Source: an uncultured Erysipelotrichaceae bacterium
GTDB taxonomy: Bacteria; Bacillota_I; Bacilli_A; Erysipelotrichales; Coprobacillaceae
Length of the DNA: 25,456 nucleotides
Assembly: GCA_910588075.1 (NCBI GenBank)
Contig: CAJUOS010000035.1
Span: 1 to 25,456 of the forward strand
Direction of reading: 5' to 3'
The translations under genes were made by a program, and so were the position numbers. Below, piece by piece: positions 16,801 through 24,763 of the stretch. Each line of letters starts with the position of its first letter. Positions within the stretch are counted from its first letter, which is position 1. A model generated the notes under the pieces. It was not told the origin of the DNA, ran no database searches, and saw nothing but the letters and a program-made list of their open reading frames with translations.

Positions 16801-19389
16801 TACAGAACTTGTTTCTACTGGTTTATTTAATGAAAGTAATTGTCCTTCATTAAAAACAACTTCTTTCACTTGGTAATTGCTTCCATTACCTGATTTGGCA
16901 ACAATCTTAACATAACTACAAATTTTATTAATAGCTACTGTTTCTTCACTACCTTTACCATCTGTAACTGTATTTGCCAATTCATATTGACTTCCATTTT
17001 GAGAAACATAAATATCATATTCTCTAGCATAATTATTACCCCATGTAATATTTATACTCTTAACATATTTATTTGATCCATTATATAATGAAACCCATTC
17101 TTCATTATTTGTTTGACTTTCCCAATATGTTTCAAGATTTTTATCAATAGCATTCTTTGGTCCATGATTTGTAGTATAACTACTTGCTTGATATCTAGTA
17201 TCTTCACCTTCTGCTAATGTTATTGATTGTCCTGCATAAGGTGCATTTTTAGCAATAAATGTTGTTTTTGTATTTGTACTACCATAAGATAATTCAACAT
17301 TAATAGTTTTAGCTGCATCTGCATCACTAACTGCAGTTGTTATTTTTCTGACATCACCAGATTCATCAATCATAACACTACATGGTTGATCAACTTTTAT
17401 AGTATAACCAGTCTTATATTCTAATGAACCTGCTTTATAGAAGTTAATTTGTGTTTGTTTTAATCCATCATGTCTAACAGCTTGAATATCTGCATTATTT
17501 GCTACAACTGTTACTGGGATATTATTTTTATATTCATTTACTTGTGCTTCTGTTTTATTTGGTACAACAATATATGCATATGATGCATTTGATGGTTTTG
17601 TACCATGATTAATATAAGCTTTGAATACGTTTGGTGCTTCATCTATTTGTTGTTGACCCCATAAACTTGCTGCATTTTTTTGTCCATCATTAGAAACAAC
17701 AACATTTGTATCATCTAAGAAAACATATCCAACTTTTCCATTATAAAGACTTCTTGCTGTATATTCTTTATTTACTGTTCCATCAGCTACTTTTACACCA
17801 TCAACTGATGGATTTTCTGCTGTATTTTGATTAAGTGTTGTATGAATATCAACTGACTCTGTTGATGAAATTCCTGTACCTAATGCTACAAATTCATCAT
17901 CAAAGAAGAAATAACCTTTCTTTGCTTGAGTTCCTTTTTTATTCATATAATATGCAGTATTTCCATACTTTCCATTTGTTACACCAATTGTATGATTTGT
18001 TCCATTTGTAAATCTTCCATAATTTGAATAATCTTTTACAATACGTGCAGCAGTTGTTGATCCTGGACAATGTGCCCAATCAAATACTGGATATACTTTT
18101 GTATATTCATCACCATCAACTGTAACTGTTGAAACTGCTGAAGATGTCCAATAAATTAATTGTCCTTTATCTTCTCCAGTCCAACTTCCACGCCACTCTC
18201 CACCAATGACGTCTTTTGAATCCATTTTAATATTAACACCATAACCATCTTTCATATGTGCTGCATATGTAGAACGCCACATATAATAGTTACCGTCTTT
18301 ACCATTGTTTGTATCATTTTCAATACTATTTAAAACAGCTTGATATCTTGATGCATTTGCAGTATCAGATGCTATCATTCTCTTTAATGGTTCAATATAC
18401 TCAGCTGCATAATTCTTATACCCTACATCAAACTTATAAGGACGATATCCAAGATATAATTCCATTAAATCTCCACGAATTGTCCAACTTGTTCCTCCAA
18501 GCATATAATTAGCCATTCTATCAATGACTGCTTCACCAATTGAGAATTGAGTTCCTCTTAACATATAAATCCAAAAACTCATATCTCTAAACATAGACAT
18601 ACCATATCCATTAGAATAGAATTGTCTACCATGCATATAGAAACTATTATCAACTTGAACAGCTTCTTTTGTTATATTATCTAATTGTGTATCTAAACAA
18701 TAATTTAAGTAATTATCAATCATATCTGTTAATTTGCTTTCATTTCCTGTTAATAAAGCCCAATAAACATGATTTTGATCAAACCATAAATTATTTTGTC
18801 CTGAACCATATTTAACAGGTGTTTTTTCAATCAATTTATCCAAAATAGTTTGGAAATATTGATTATCTATAACACCTTCCATAAACAAACCAATTCTTGA
18901 GAAACGAAGTTGTACTCCTACCTCATTTTCCCACCAGTTTGTTGAATATGGTCCAGCAGGTTTTCCATTACGTGAACCTTGTTTTACCCAATGTTCTAAC
19001 ATTTTTTCAATACCAGCTTTTGCTGCTTCACTATGATAAAGACTATTTCCTTCTTTATGATAAGCAATAGCAATCGCTTGCATTCTATCTAATGCTAAAT
19101 AAGGATCCCATGCTTTACCATTAGCAGCACCAGTTGTTACTTGATAATTAACATCTGGAAAACCACCATCTTCATTAAGCATAGCTAAATATTCATCAGC
19201 TTGACTTACATAGCATGTTTCCACTTTAGCTCCATCATCGATTGTATCTAATTCTAAAAAATAATCTTTAAGCCTTTCTTTAATAAGCCTTATATCATCT
19301 TGTCCTGTTGCATAGACATGATTTGTATGCACATTAACAAGCCCAAAAATCATTGCTAGTACTAAACTTAGCTTTAATATTTTCTTCAT
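13849..19389 (-). CDS. Secreted, surface-anchored family 8 polysaccharide lyase with F5/8C and FIVAR modules
   Basis: This 1846-residue exoenzyme begins with a signal peptide (1-27, MKKILKLSLVLAMIFG, cut near VYA). The PL8 catalytic alpha-toroid (about 35-385) has NWWENEVGV (151-159), likely Asn199, and His253 and Tyr262 in MHGRQFYSNGYG. The 9-residue His-Tyr spacing matches His399/Tyr408 of pneumococcal hyaluronate lyase. A beta-sandwich lyase region with YFFFDDEFVALGTG (493-506) follows to about 715. Then come five F5/8 type C-like modules (about 730-848, 854-985, 993-1125, 1133-1272, 1279-1425), five FIVAR-like helical repeats (1430-1765), a linker, a membrane helix (1820-1840) and RRRRHS. 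PL8 enzymes cleave uronate polysaccharides such as hyaluronan, chondroitin or xanthan by beta-elimination; which one applies here is unknown. AAGGAG precedes the start. Transcribed alone. Confidence 0.9.
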   Translation of the reverse strand: MKKILKLSLVLAMIFGLVNVHTNHVYATGQDDIRLIKERLKDYFLELDTIDDGAKVETCYVSQADEYLAMLNEDGGFPDVNYQVTTGAANGKAWDPYLALDRMQAIAIAYHKEGNSLYHSEAAKAGIEKMLEHWVKQGSRNGKPAGPYSTNWWENEVGVQLRFSRIGLFMEGVIDNQYFQTILDKLIEKTPVKYGSGQNNLWFDQNHVYWALLTGNESKLTDMIDNYLNYCLDTQLDNITKEAVQVDNSFYMHGRQFYSNGYGMSMFRDMSFWIYMLRGTQFSIGEAVIDRMANYMLGGTSWTIRGDLMELYLGYRPYKFDVGYKNYAAEYIEPLKRMIASDTANASRYQAVLNSIENDTNNGKDGNYYMWRSTYAAHMKDGYGVNIKMDSKDVIGGEWRGSWTGEDKGQLIYWTSSAVSTVTVDGDEYTKVYPVFDWAHCPGSTTAARIVKDYSNYGRFTNGTNHTIGVTNGKYGNTAYYMNKKGTQAKKGYFFFDDEFVALGTGISSTESVDIHTTLNQNTAENPSVDGVKVADGTVNKEYTARSLYNGKVGYVFLDDTNVVVSNDGQKNAASLWGQQQIDEAPNVFKAYINHGTKPSNASYAYIVVPNKTEAQVNEYKNNIPVTVVANNADIQAVRHDGLKQTQINFYKAGSLEYKTGYTIKVDQPCSVMIDESGDVRKITTAVSDADAAKTINVELSYGSTNTKTTFIAKNAPYAGQSITLAEGEDTRYQASSYTTNHGPKNAIDKNLETYWESQTNNEEWVSLYNGSNKYVKSINITWGNNYAREYDIYVSQNGSQYELANTVTDGKGSEETVAINKICSYVKIVAKSGNGSNYQVKEVVFNEGQLLSLNKPVETSSVSTNASTFVGSLAVDGDLGTRWASLRGVDDNWITIDLEKTALIDAMEIYWESACSDNYQIEVSDDNENWTTVKASLRTDDSLTDRIVFDETVSARYVKLHSLKSRVLDKHYGVNIYEIKIYGNYVKEPLQNIAKSKPVEMSSVSKEAPTFIGALAVDGDLKTRWASLRNSNDEWITVDLGVLSEIENMNIYWEGACSDNYQIEVSDDNENWTTVKSSLKTDSSLKDRITFNEPIQTRYVKVHSLKSRSLKYGVSIYELEIFGRYLEEPPVNIALNKSSQASSAFVDTKDGNKEYDSSLAFDGRTDKVDGKQSRWVSARETKNEWIYVDLDDFYSIEKVVLNWEGAGAKEYKVQISDDAENWTDLTHVTDGKGGMTRFEYDGSQSGRYVRMFGVEPNSKYGFSLWEFEVYGEKEEPENLALNKPSQASSEFLDTKDGNKKYYSSLAFDGNTDKVDGKQSRWVSLRRKENSPEYSDHQWIYVDLQDYYSVQKVVLNWEGAGAKQYKVQISDDAKNWTDLTHITDGKGGIVKLEYDGSKSGRYVRMEGIEPGGQYGYSLWEFEVYGRKIPVNKDRLQELYDQFIQVNKDDYTPNSYTLLKEALDNAKDLLDDKKATMIAVKQAEDDLQKAFDQLLRRADKTALKEVIDEANRIIDEEQYTPNSIDVLKKVLKDTIMPIYNNANATDEDVANAQQALQDVMTTLVEKADKTELEQAIKNVDLLDKSIYTPKSLEDFEKEAKLEEAREILADDNATEKEVENAVDKILDAYARLVLKADKTRLEATLKNAEELKRELYTLDSLKALDKALAEAKDVMKDDNATLSDVEEAELAIQDAMKDLKLVDNQALKDLIADVKAINKELYTKDSIQKLEKVLKEAEKAVVSSDQDKIDKMYKELKKAKDGLVVKKTDVPVEINPINPDKKPEGNKPGLDDIDSDVLGDMIDTPNDTVDVPKRVDTSDSIVLIPYVILGLSALGLYITIIRRRRHS
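15115..15993. repeat. Tandem duplicated F5/8C module pair B within the lyase gene
   Basis: Two consecutive copies, 15574-15993 and 15115-15555, encode modules 4 and 5. DNA is nearly identical over long stretches; for example 15720-15795 and 15260-15335 differ at only a few bases. Both carry SLAFDG, DKVDGKQSRWVS and VVLNWEGAGAK. This indicates recent tandem duplication. Confidence 0.7.
16015..16830. repeat. Tandem duplicated F5/8C module pair A within the lyase gene
   Basis: Copies at 16435-16830 and 16015-16413 encode modules 2 and 3. The stretch coding for DNYQIEVSDDNENWTTVK is almost identical at DNA level in both. This pair differs from pair B, so at least two separate duplications shaped the protein. 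Confidence 0.7.
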
Positions 19390-19413
19390 TTTTACACTCC
19401 TTCCCTCTCTATA

Positions 19414-19473
19414 ATTCTATTTTCTTTAAATATTACTTGAATTTCAATACGAAATTACTTGAAAACCCTTTCA
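19414..19473 (-). promoter_or_regulatory. Lyase promoter with TTCAAGT direct repeats and a cre-like palindrome
   Basis: On the minus strand TTCAAGT occurs twice (19463-19457 and 19441-19435), exactly 22 bp apart, with TTGAAA (19447-19442) between them as a likely -35 box. Candidate -10 boxes are GAAAAT (19424-19419) at 17 bp or TAGAAT (19419-19414). The same arrangement precedes the GH1 gene. Directly upstream lies TGAAAACCCTTTCA (19460-19473), an inverted repeat one base off the catabolite-responsive consensus; it could also be an RpiR-type site. Confidence 0.5.
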
Positions 19474-19500
19474 CATATATTTAAAATGCTTTCTTTTTAT

Positions 19501-19558
19501 AAAAAAAATAACTTTATGGATAGTTTATACTGAGTATAAAACTAACCATTAAGTTATT
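19501..19558 (-). terminator. Terminator of the GH1-LacI operon
   Basis: A long hairpin runs from AAGTTATT (19551-19558) to AATAACTT (19507-19514), with an inner GTATAAA/TTTATAC stem around TGA. An eight-T tract (19508-19501) follows on the minus strand. It lies just after the LacI stop and before the lyase promoter. Confidence 0.75.
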
Positions 19559-19564
19559 TTATGA

Positions 19565-20584
19565 TTAACATAAAGAATCTCTTTCAATAATTTTTACACT
19601 TAATAATTGAGTCATTGTTACAGTTTCCTTACGATGAATTAAATCAATTAATTTTGAAACAGCAACTTGCCCCATTAATTCTTTTTGTACTTGAATAGTT
19701 GTAATTTGTGGAATAGATTTTATACACAAAGGTGTATCATCAAAACCTACAACTCCAATATCTTCTGGAACTCTTATTCCCATCTGAGTTAAAGCAAGTA
19801 TAACAATAAAAGCATTAGAATCATTAGCACATACCAATACTTCTGGTAATTCCTTTGTCCTTAATATATCAACAATTCCTTGAAGATCATTATTTAAAAC
19901 ATAATTTTCTATTCCCTCTGTAAAAGAATATTTTTGTATATAATGAATAACCTCATCTTCATTAACTATATGATTATTAATTAATGATTGACGAAATCCC
20001 ATATAGCGATCTTCAAAACTTAATGAATAACTTAAATCTCCAAAAAATCCAATTTTTTGATATCCCTTATGAATAACATGATTTGTTATCATATAACCAC
20101 CTTGTTTATTATGTGTTAAAATGCAATCACAAGGTGCATACAATGATGTAAAGTCAACCAAAACAATAGGTATAGCTGTCCTTTTTAACAACATTAAATT
20201 ATCCTCTGAAATCTTTCCTACAATAATAACTCCAGACACTTTCCTATCATTAATACATTCAGGTAATTGAAATTGTTTATCATCAAAATAATTAAGAATT
20301 GAGAAAAAACCAAAAACTTTTGCTTGTTCTACAATAGAACGTAAAACAATAGAATAAAAATGTCCTGTATCAGCATAATATGTTTGCATAAGAACACAAA
20401 TATTTGTTTTAGAGAATACAGATAGATACTTTCTTTTTTGGTTAATATATCCCATTTCATCAGCAGTACGTAATATCTCTATTCGCATTTCATCACTTAC
20501 ACCAGTTTTATCATTCAAAGCTATAGAAACAGCATTAATTGATATTCCTAAACGATTAGCAATATCTTTCATTGTTACTTTCAT
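19565..20584 (-). CDS. LacI family transcriptional regulator
   Basis: This 339-residue protein has the LacI/GalR layout. The helix-turn-helix at the N-terminus reads MKDIANRLGISINAVSIALN (residues 5-24), followed by the hinge region (to about 60) and a periplasmic-binding-protein-like sugar domain. The latter contains GVIIVGKI, GYQKIGFFGD and the conserved PEDIGVVGFDDTPL near the C-terminal end. It is the second gene of an operon with the GH1 phospho-glucosidase, 21 nt downstream, with only a weak AGGA ribosome binding site. The likely role is repression of GH1, and perhaps the lyase, relieved by a sugar or sugar phosphate. I could not find a classic CG-centred LacI palindrome at either promoter, so its operator is undetermined. 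Confidence 0.88.
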   Translation of the reverse strand: MKVTMKDIANRLGISINAVSIALNDKTGVSDEMRIEILRTADEMGYINQKRKYLSVFSKTNICVLMQTYYADTGHFYSIVLRSIVEQAKVFGFFSILNYFDDKQFQLPECINDRKVSGVIIVGKISEDNLMLLKRTAIPIVLVDFTSLYAPCDCILTHNKQGGYMITNHVIHKGYQKIGFFGDLSYSLSFEDRYMGFRQSLINNHIVNEDEVIHYIQKYSFTEGIENYVLNNDLQGIVDILRTKELPEVLVCANDSNAFIVILALTQMGIRVPEDIGVVGFDDTPLCIKSIPQITTIQVQKELMGQVAVSKLIDLIHRKETVTMTQLLSVKIIERDSLC

Positions 20585-20605
20585 AAGTATTATCCTACTT
20601 TCATT

Positions 20606-21946
20606 TTATAATTTTTCCCCATTTGTTTTAATAACCCCTTTAAACCATTCAAAAGATTTTTTCTTTATTCTTTTCATATCTTTTAAATCATCATTATCAC
20701 GATTGACATAAACAACTCCATAACGTTTTTTCATTTGAGCTCTACTACTTAAAATATCAATAGGTCCCCACATTAAGTAACCTCTACAATCTACCCCTTC
20801 TAAAACAGCTTGTTTCATTTGTTCAAGATGTTTTCTCATATAATCTATACGATAATCATCTTCAATTTTTCCATCTTCCAATATATCATCATATCCAAAA
20901 CCATTTTCTACTATATATATAGGCATTTCATAACGATCATATAATTGTCTTAATGTAATTCTTAAACCAATTGGATCAATTGTCCAACCAAATTCAGACA
21001 TTTCTAAATAAGGATTCTTTTTAATAACAACATCTTTAATATTCGTTAAACTCTCTTCCCCATAATGTGATATTGTAGACATATAATAACTAATAGATAA
21101 AGCATCAGTTATTCCTTTCTTTAATATATCTAAATCTCCATCTAATATTTCAGGTAAAGTTCCTTCATTTTTCATATTAGCATAGTAAAATGAATTATAA
21201 TGTCCTCTTGCAAAAACATCTAAGAAAACATAAGCTTCACTTTGTGCTTTCATACTTTCAACAGTATCCAAAGGATGACAAGTTTCAGGATAACTTTGTA
21301 CAACTGTTGCCATTCCTAAGACATACCCACCTTTTGAATGAATATATTCATTTACCAAACTATGAGCAATCAAAGTATTATGCATAATCTGATTATCAAA
21401 TGTTTGAAGGTTAAAGCCTTGTGGGCAAACTGCACCAAAAAACATTTTTGGTCCTTTTTGTAAAATACCATTTTGTTCATTAAATATAATCCATTTATGA
21501 ACTTTATGACCATATCTATCAACAATCTTTTGACATAATTTAACAAAAATATCAACAACTCTTCTACTTGCAAAACCATTATATTTTTCCTTTAAAAATA
21601 TAGGCATTTCAAAATGATACAATGTTGGGATTGGTTCAATATCCCTTTTTATTAACTCATCAATAAACTGGTCATAAAATTCAAATCCCGCTTCATTATA
21701 TGTTTCCTCATCACTCATCATACGAGACCAGTCTATTGAAAAACGATATGCATTAAAACCTAATTCTTTATATAAATCAAAATCTTCTTTATATCTATGA
21801 AAAGTATCTATACCATCTTTAAAGTCAGAAAATTCACCTGTTACTGTTAAATCACAAACAGTAGGTAACTTTCCTCCTTCAGTATATCCACCTTCACTTT
21901 GATGAGCAGTTACTGCACCACCCCATAAAAAATCTTTTGTTAACAT
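20606..21946 (-). CDS. GH1 6-phospho-beta-glucosidase
   Basis: This 446-residue enzyme is a full-length GH1 barrel. The acid/base is Glu157 in FNEQN and the nucleophile is Glu347 in VENGFG. HFEMP (111-115) and WGPIDILS (393-400) are typical of phospho-glycosidases. Ser400, Lys407 and Tyr409 have the same spacing as the phosphate-binding Ser-Lys-Tyr triad known from LacG-type enzymes, so a 6-phosphorylated substrate delivered by a PTS is expected. It would split cellobiose-6-P or another beta-glucoside-6-P in the cytoplasm. The N-terminus, MLTKDFLWGGAVTAHQSEGG, is standard for the family, and a GGGG-rich site precedes the start. It heads an operon with LacI, and a lactose/cellobiose-type EIIC lies at the right edge of the window. 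Confidence 0.92.
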   Translation of the reverse strand: MLTKDFLWGGAVTAHQSEGGYTEGGKLPTVCDLTVTGEFSDFKDGIDTFHRYKEDFDLYKELGFNAYRFSIDWSRMMSDEETYNEAGFEFYDQFIDELIKRDIEPIPTLYHFEMPIFLKEKYNGFASRRVVDIFVKLCQKIVDRYGHKVHKWIIFNEQNGILQKGPKMFFGAVCPQGFNLQTFDNQIMHNTLIAHSLVNEYIHSKGGYVLGMATVVQSYPETCHPLDTVESMKAQSEAYVFLDVFARGHYNSFYYANMKNEGTLPEILDGDLDILKKGITDALSISYYMSTISHYGEESLTNIKDVVIKKNPYLEMSEFGWTIDPIGLRITLRQLYDRYEMPIYIVENGFGYDDILEDGKIEDDYRIDYMRKHLEQMKQAVLEGVDCRGYLMWGPIDILSSRAQMKKRYGVVYVNRDNDDLKDMKRIKKKSFEWFKGVIKTNGEKL

Positions 21947-21981
21947 TTTATTTATCCCCCAATCTTCTATTTTATAAACTT

Positions 21982-22047
21982 ATTATCTTAAAGGGAGACT
22001 TGAATTTCAATGGAATATTACTTGAATTATACTGTTTTCTGCTTGAA
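21982..22047 (-). promoter_or_regulatory. GH1 promoter with three phased TTCAAG repeats
   Basis: On the minus strand -35 TTGAAA (22010-22005) and -10 GATAAT (21987-21982) are 17 bp apart. TTCAAG occurs at 22047-22042, 22026-22021 and 22004-21999, spaced 21 and 22 bp, so on about the same face of the helix. The 14-nt plus-strand stretch ACTTGAATTTCAAT (21998-22011) and a second ATTACTTGAA (22017-22026) are identical to those at the lyase promoter. A shared activator or repressor site is likely. Confidence 0.6.
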
Positions 22048-22062
22048 AAATCATTGTTTAAT

Positions 22063-22089
22063 GAAAAAGTAGAGTTTATCCAACTCTAC
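22063..22089 (-). terminator. Terminator of the ManA-RpiR operon
   Basis: GTAGAGTT (22069-22076) and AACTCTAC (22082-22089) form a perfect 8-bp stem around a 5-nt loop. TTTTTC follows on the minus strand. The stop of the RpiR gene is 3 nt upstream of it. Confidence 0.8.
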
Positions 22090-22092
22090 AAT

Positions 22093-22959
22093 TTATCTTT
22101 CATTAATTGATTTATTTCTTCTTTCATCATGACTACGTGATAATTGAACTTTATTAATAAAATGATCATAATATTTTTTTTGAAATAATAATGAATAAAT
22201 TAAATCAATAATATAATCACTACTAATCTTAGAAGAATATACACCTATTTTATTAACAATATTTTCTTTAGAACACATTGAAAGACAATAATCTGCTTTC
22301 TCTCTTAAATAACTTTGATCAATAGATGTTATTCCAATTAATGTTCCACCTTTTGATTTAATAAGATCAATAATTTTCTTTATTTCTTCAGTCTCTCCAG
22401 AATAAGAGATCATTAATGCTACTGTATCTTTTGTAGTATATAAAGCTTTTTGATTCTGATCTGTAGGAATAATTGAAATAGAAGCTACTTTATTAATATA
22501 TATAATTTTATGTTGAAACATCAAAGCAGATAAGAAAGAATCACCTGATCCATATACATCAATAACATCAGCATTATTCAGAATATCAACGACTTTATAA
22601 AGAATTTCTAAATCTAATAATTCATCAGTAGCAGAAATAGTTTCTTTATAAATTTTTCCAATATTATGAACAACAGTTTGAGATGAGTCTTTATCATCAA
22701 ACGGCTTATTAAAATCAACATCATGACTATAATTAGATTGTATTGCAGTTGCAAAATGTAATCTAAAATCATTATAATTCTTTTCACCCAATTTACGACA
22801 CAATCGACTGACTGTAGATGGAGATGTATAAGTTGCCTTTGCTAAATCTGTTAATTTCATTGTAACAACTTTATCTCTATTCAAAATAATATATTCAGCA
22901 ATTTCCTTTTCTAAATCACTAAAACCAATCTGATATTCTAACTTTGCTAATAGGTTCAT
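22093..22959 (-). CDS. RpiR family regulator (HTH plus SIS domain), copy 1
   Basis: This 288-residue protein has an N-terminal HTH of the RpiR family, with MKLTDLAKATYTSPSTVSRL followed by CRKLG, and a SIS phosphosugar-binding domain (about 110-250) with VIDVYGSGDSFLSALMFQHK and VALMISYSGETEE. The frame extends 4 codons up to a TTG, but the ATG at 22959 overlaps the TAA of the isomerase gene by one base (TAATG), which suggests coupled translation. RpiR proteins bind sugar phosphates such as mannose-6-P, glucosamine-6-P or glucose-6-P and control the matching uptake genes. Pairing with mannose-6-phosphate isomerase points to a hexose-6-P effector. Its sites are not proven; TGAAA/TTTCA inverted repeats in the region are candidates. 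Confidence 0.88.
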   Translation of the reverse strand: MNLLAKLEYQIGFSDLEKEIAEYIILNRDKVVTMKLTDLAKATYTSPSTVSRLCRKLGEKNYNDFRLHFATAIQSNYSHDVDFNKPFDDKDSSQTVVHNIGKIYKETISATDELLDLEILYKVVDILNNADVIDVYGSGDSFLSALMFQHKIIYINKVASISIIPTDQNQKALYTTKDTVALMISYSGETEEIKKIIDLIKSKGGTLIGITSIDQSYLREKADYCLSMCSKENIVNKIGVYSSKISSDYIIDLIYSLLFQKKYYDHFINKVQLSRSHDERRNKSINER

Positions 22960-23894
22960 TATAATGTACAAATCATCACTGTCATTGTTCCATCATATAT
23001 TACTTCTTTTTGATCACTACATACAATAAAGTGATCTCCTTTCTTAACCTCATCACCATTCATTGTTCCTTCACCATCTAAAATACTAACCATTTGGAAT
23101 GGATGATTATTCTTTATTATATTTTCTCCTGTTAATCTATAACAATCAACTTTAAAGAATTCACTTTCTACATAAGTTGTCTTACTTCCATGATCCAAAT
23201 GTGTATTCACAAATAATTGATTAACTTCTAAATTAGCTGGTACATTTGTAACATCTATTGACTGTTGAACATGTAGCTGTCTTTCTTTCCCCTCTTTATC
23301 TTTTCTATGATAATCATATACACGATATGTTATATCTGATGATTGTTGTGCTTCATATATTAAAGAGCCACTACATATTGCATGTAATGTTCCAGATGGT
23401 ATATAGAAAAAATCTCCACGATTAATTTCAAAAGAATTTAATAAATGATCATAATCATCTTCTTCAATAGCCTTTACAAATTCTTCTCTTGTTTGAGCAT
23501 GATGTCCCATCACCATTTTAGTTCCTTCATCAGCTTGTAAAACATACCAACATTCTGTTTTTCCTAATGAATCTTCATGTTCTTTAGCATATTCATCATT
23601 TGGATGGACTTGTACTGATAAATCATCCTTAGCATCAATAATTTTAACAAGCAATGGAAATTGTTCTCCATCTATATTTCCAAATAATTCTCTATGATGA
23701 TCCCATAACCATGAAATCGTTTTACCTGCATATTCTCCATCAGCAATCTCGCAATCACCATTTCTATGAGCTGAAATTGCCCAACATTCTCCTGTTTGAT
23801 CACTTGGTATTTCATATCCATAAACATCTCTTAGTTTATGCCCTCCCCAAATCATTTCTTTAAATACTGGTTTAATTTTTAAAATATGACTCAT
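22959..23894 (-). CDS. manA: Mannose-6-phosphate isomerase, class I
   Basis: This 311-residue enzyme interconverts mannose-6-phosphate and fructose-6-phosphate, feeding mannose into glycolysis or supplying mannose for glycans. It is the short, bacterial class I form with zinc ligands Gln95 and His97 in SVQVHPND, Glu114 in GKTECWYV and His171 in GTLHAI, plus catalytic Arg191 in ITYRVYDY. The start MSHILKIKPVFKEMIWGG is typical, and AAGGAGG lies about 7 nt ahead. It is first in an operon with an RpiR regulator, overlapping it by one base. A TATAAT box about 30 nt before the gene suggests its own promoter, downstream of the second RpiR gene. Confidence 0.93.
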   Translation of the reverse strand: MSHILKIKPVFKEMIWGGHKLRDVYGYEIPSDQTGECWAISAHRNGDCEIADGEYAGKTISWLWDHHRELFGNIDGEQFPLLVKIIDAKDDLSVQVHPNDEYAKEHEDSLGKTECWYVLQADEGTKMVMGHHAQTREEFVKAIEEDDYDHLLNSFEINRGDFFYIPSGTLHAICSGSLIYEAQQSSDITYRVYDYHRKDKEGKERQLHVQQSIDVTNVPANLEVNQLFVNTHLDHGSKTTYVESEFFKVDCYRLTGENIIKNNHPFQMVSILDGEGTMNGDEVKKGDHFIVCSDQKEVIYDGTMTVMICTL

Positions 23895-23953
23895 CTTTCT
23901 TCCTCCTTTTTACATATTATAAACTATTTACTCACTTTTATAAAAGAAAATAT

Positions 23954-24763
23954 TTAAACTTGATAAGATAATTGTTCAGGATGAAATCTAAACATCAATA
24001 AAGGATAAACAATATTAATTATATATTCTACTGAAAAAAAACTACAAATCATATTTATATACTCATTTTCATATGAAGTAAAGAATAAATTATCTTGACA
24101 TAGATCTATAATATCATTTTCATCTTTATGGCAAATAGAAATTGTATATATATTTTTTTCTTTTAAAAGTTGACATATCTTTAATATATTTTCATGAGAT
24201 TCACCTAATGAAATAACTATTGATATTGAATTTTTATTATTTTGAGTATTTTGAATATAGAATGAATTAACTTCCCCATGATATGCACAACTCATTCCCA
24301 AAGATTGCAATTTAAAAACCAATTGCTTTGCTACAATACTAGAAACTCCTAAACCATAGACATCAATAGATTGAGCATTCATTATTCTATTACATACTCT
24401 ATTTACTGTATTTCTATCTAATAATAAATTCAAATCTGAAATCACTTGGTTATACAAAGCAGGTATCATTGTTTGAACATTCTCACATGATGAAAACAGT
24501 TGTTCTGGAGAATTTTCTAATAAATCATGAGATTTAAAAAATTCATTACGTTCAACAATTAATAAAGATAGAAACTCCCGATATGATTTAATACCTAACT
24601 TTTGATATAGTCTGATAACTGTTGATTGTGAAGTATAGCTTCTTTTTCCTAATTCTGTACTCGTTAAATTATCAATATGATTTTGTTTATTCAAAACAAA
24701 ACTTGCTATTTGCTTCTCTGATTCAGACAAATTTTTTCCATCAATTAATTTTTCAATAACCAT
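23954..24763 (-). CDS. RpiR family regulator (HTH plus SIS domain), copy 2
   Basis: This 269-residue protein has the same layout as copy 1: an HTH near the N-terminus (LTSTELGKRSYTSQSTVIRL then YQKLG) and a SIS domain (about 115-240) with SIDVYGLGVSSIVAKQLVFK and SIVISLGESHENI. The two copies are clearly diverged, so this is not a recent duplication. GAGGAGG lies 9 nt ahead of the ATG. It sits between the PTS EIIC gene and manA, all on one strand, with terminators upstream, so it seems to have its own promoter in the 500-bp gap. It probably senses a phosphosugar imported by the neighbouring PTS. Confidence 0.87.
   Translation of the reverse strand: MVIEKLIDGKNLSESEKQIASFVLNKQNHIDNLTSTELGKRSYTSQSTVIRLYQKLGIKSYREFLSLLIVERNEFFKSHDLLENSPEQLFSSCENVQTMIPALYNQVISDLNLLLDRNTVNRVCNRIMNAQSIDVYGLGVSSIVAKQLVFKLQSLGMSCAYHGEVNSFYIQNTQNNKNSISIVISLGESHENILKICQLLKEKNIYTISICHKDENDIIDLCQDNLFFTSYENEYINMICSFFSVEYIINIVYPLLMFRFHPEQLSYQV

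Noticed and set aside
19390..22092. A classic LacI operator (CG-centred palindrome) at the GH1 or lyase promoter
   Set aside because: I looked for AACG/CGTT-centred dyads and found none; the repeats there are direct TTCAAGT copies instead.
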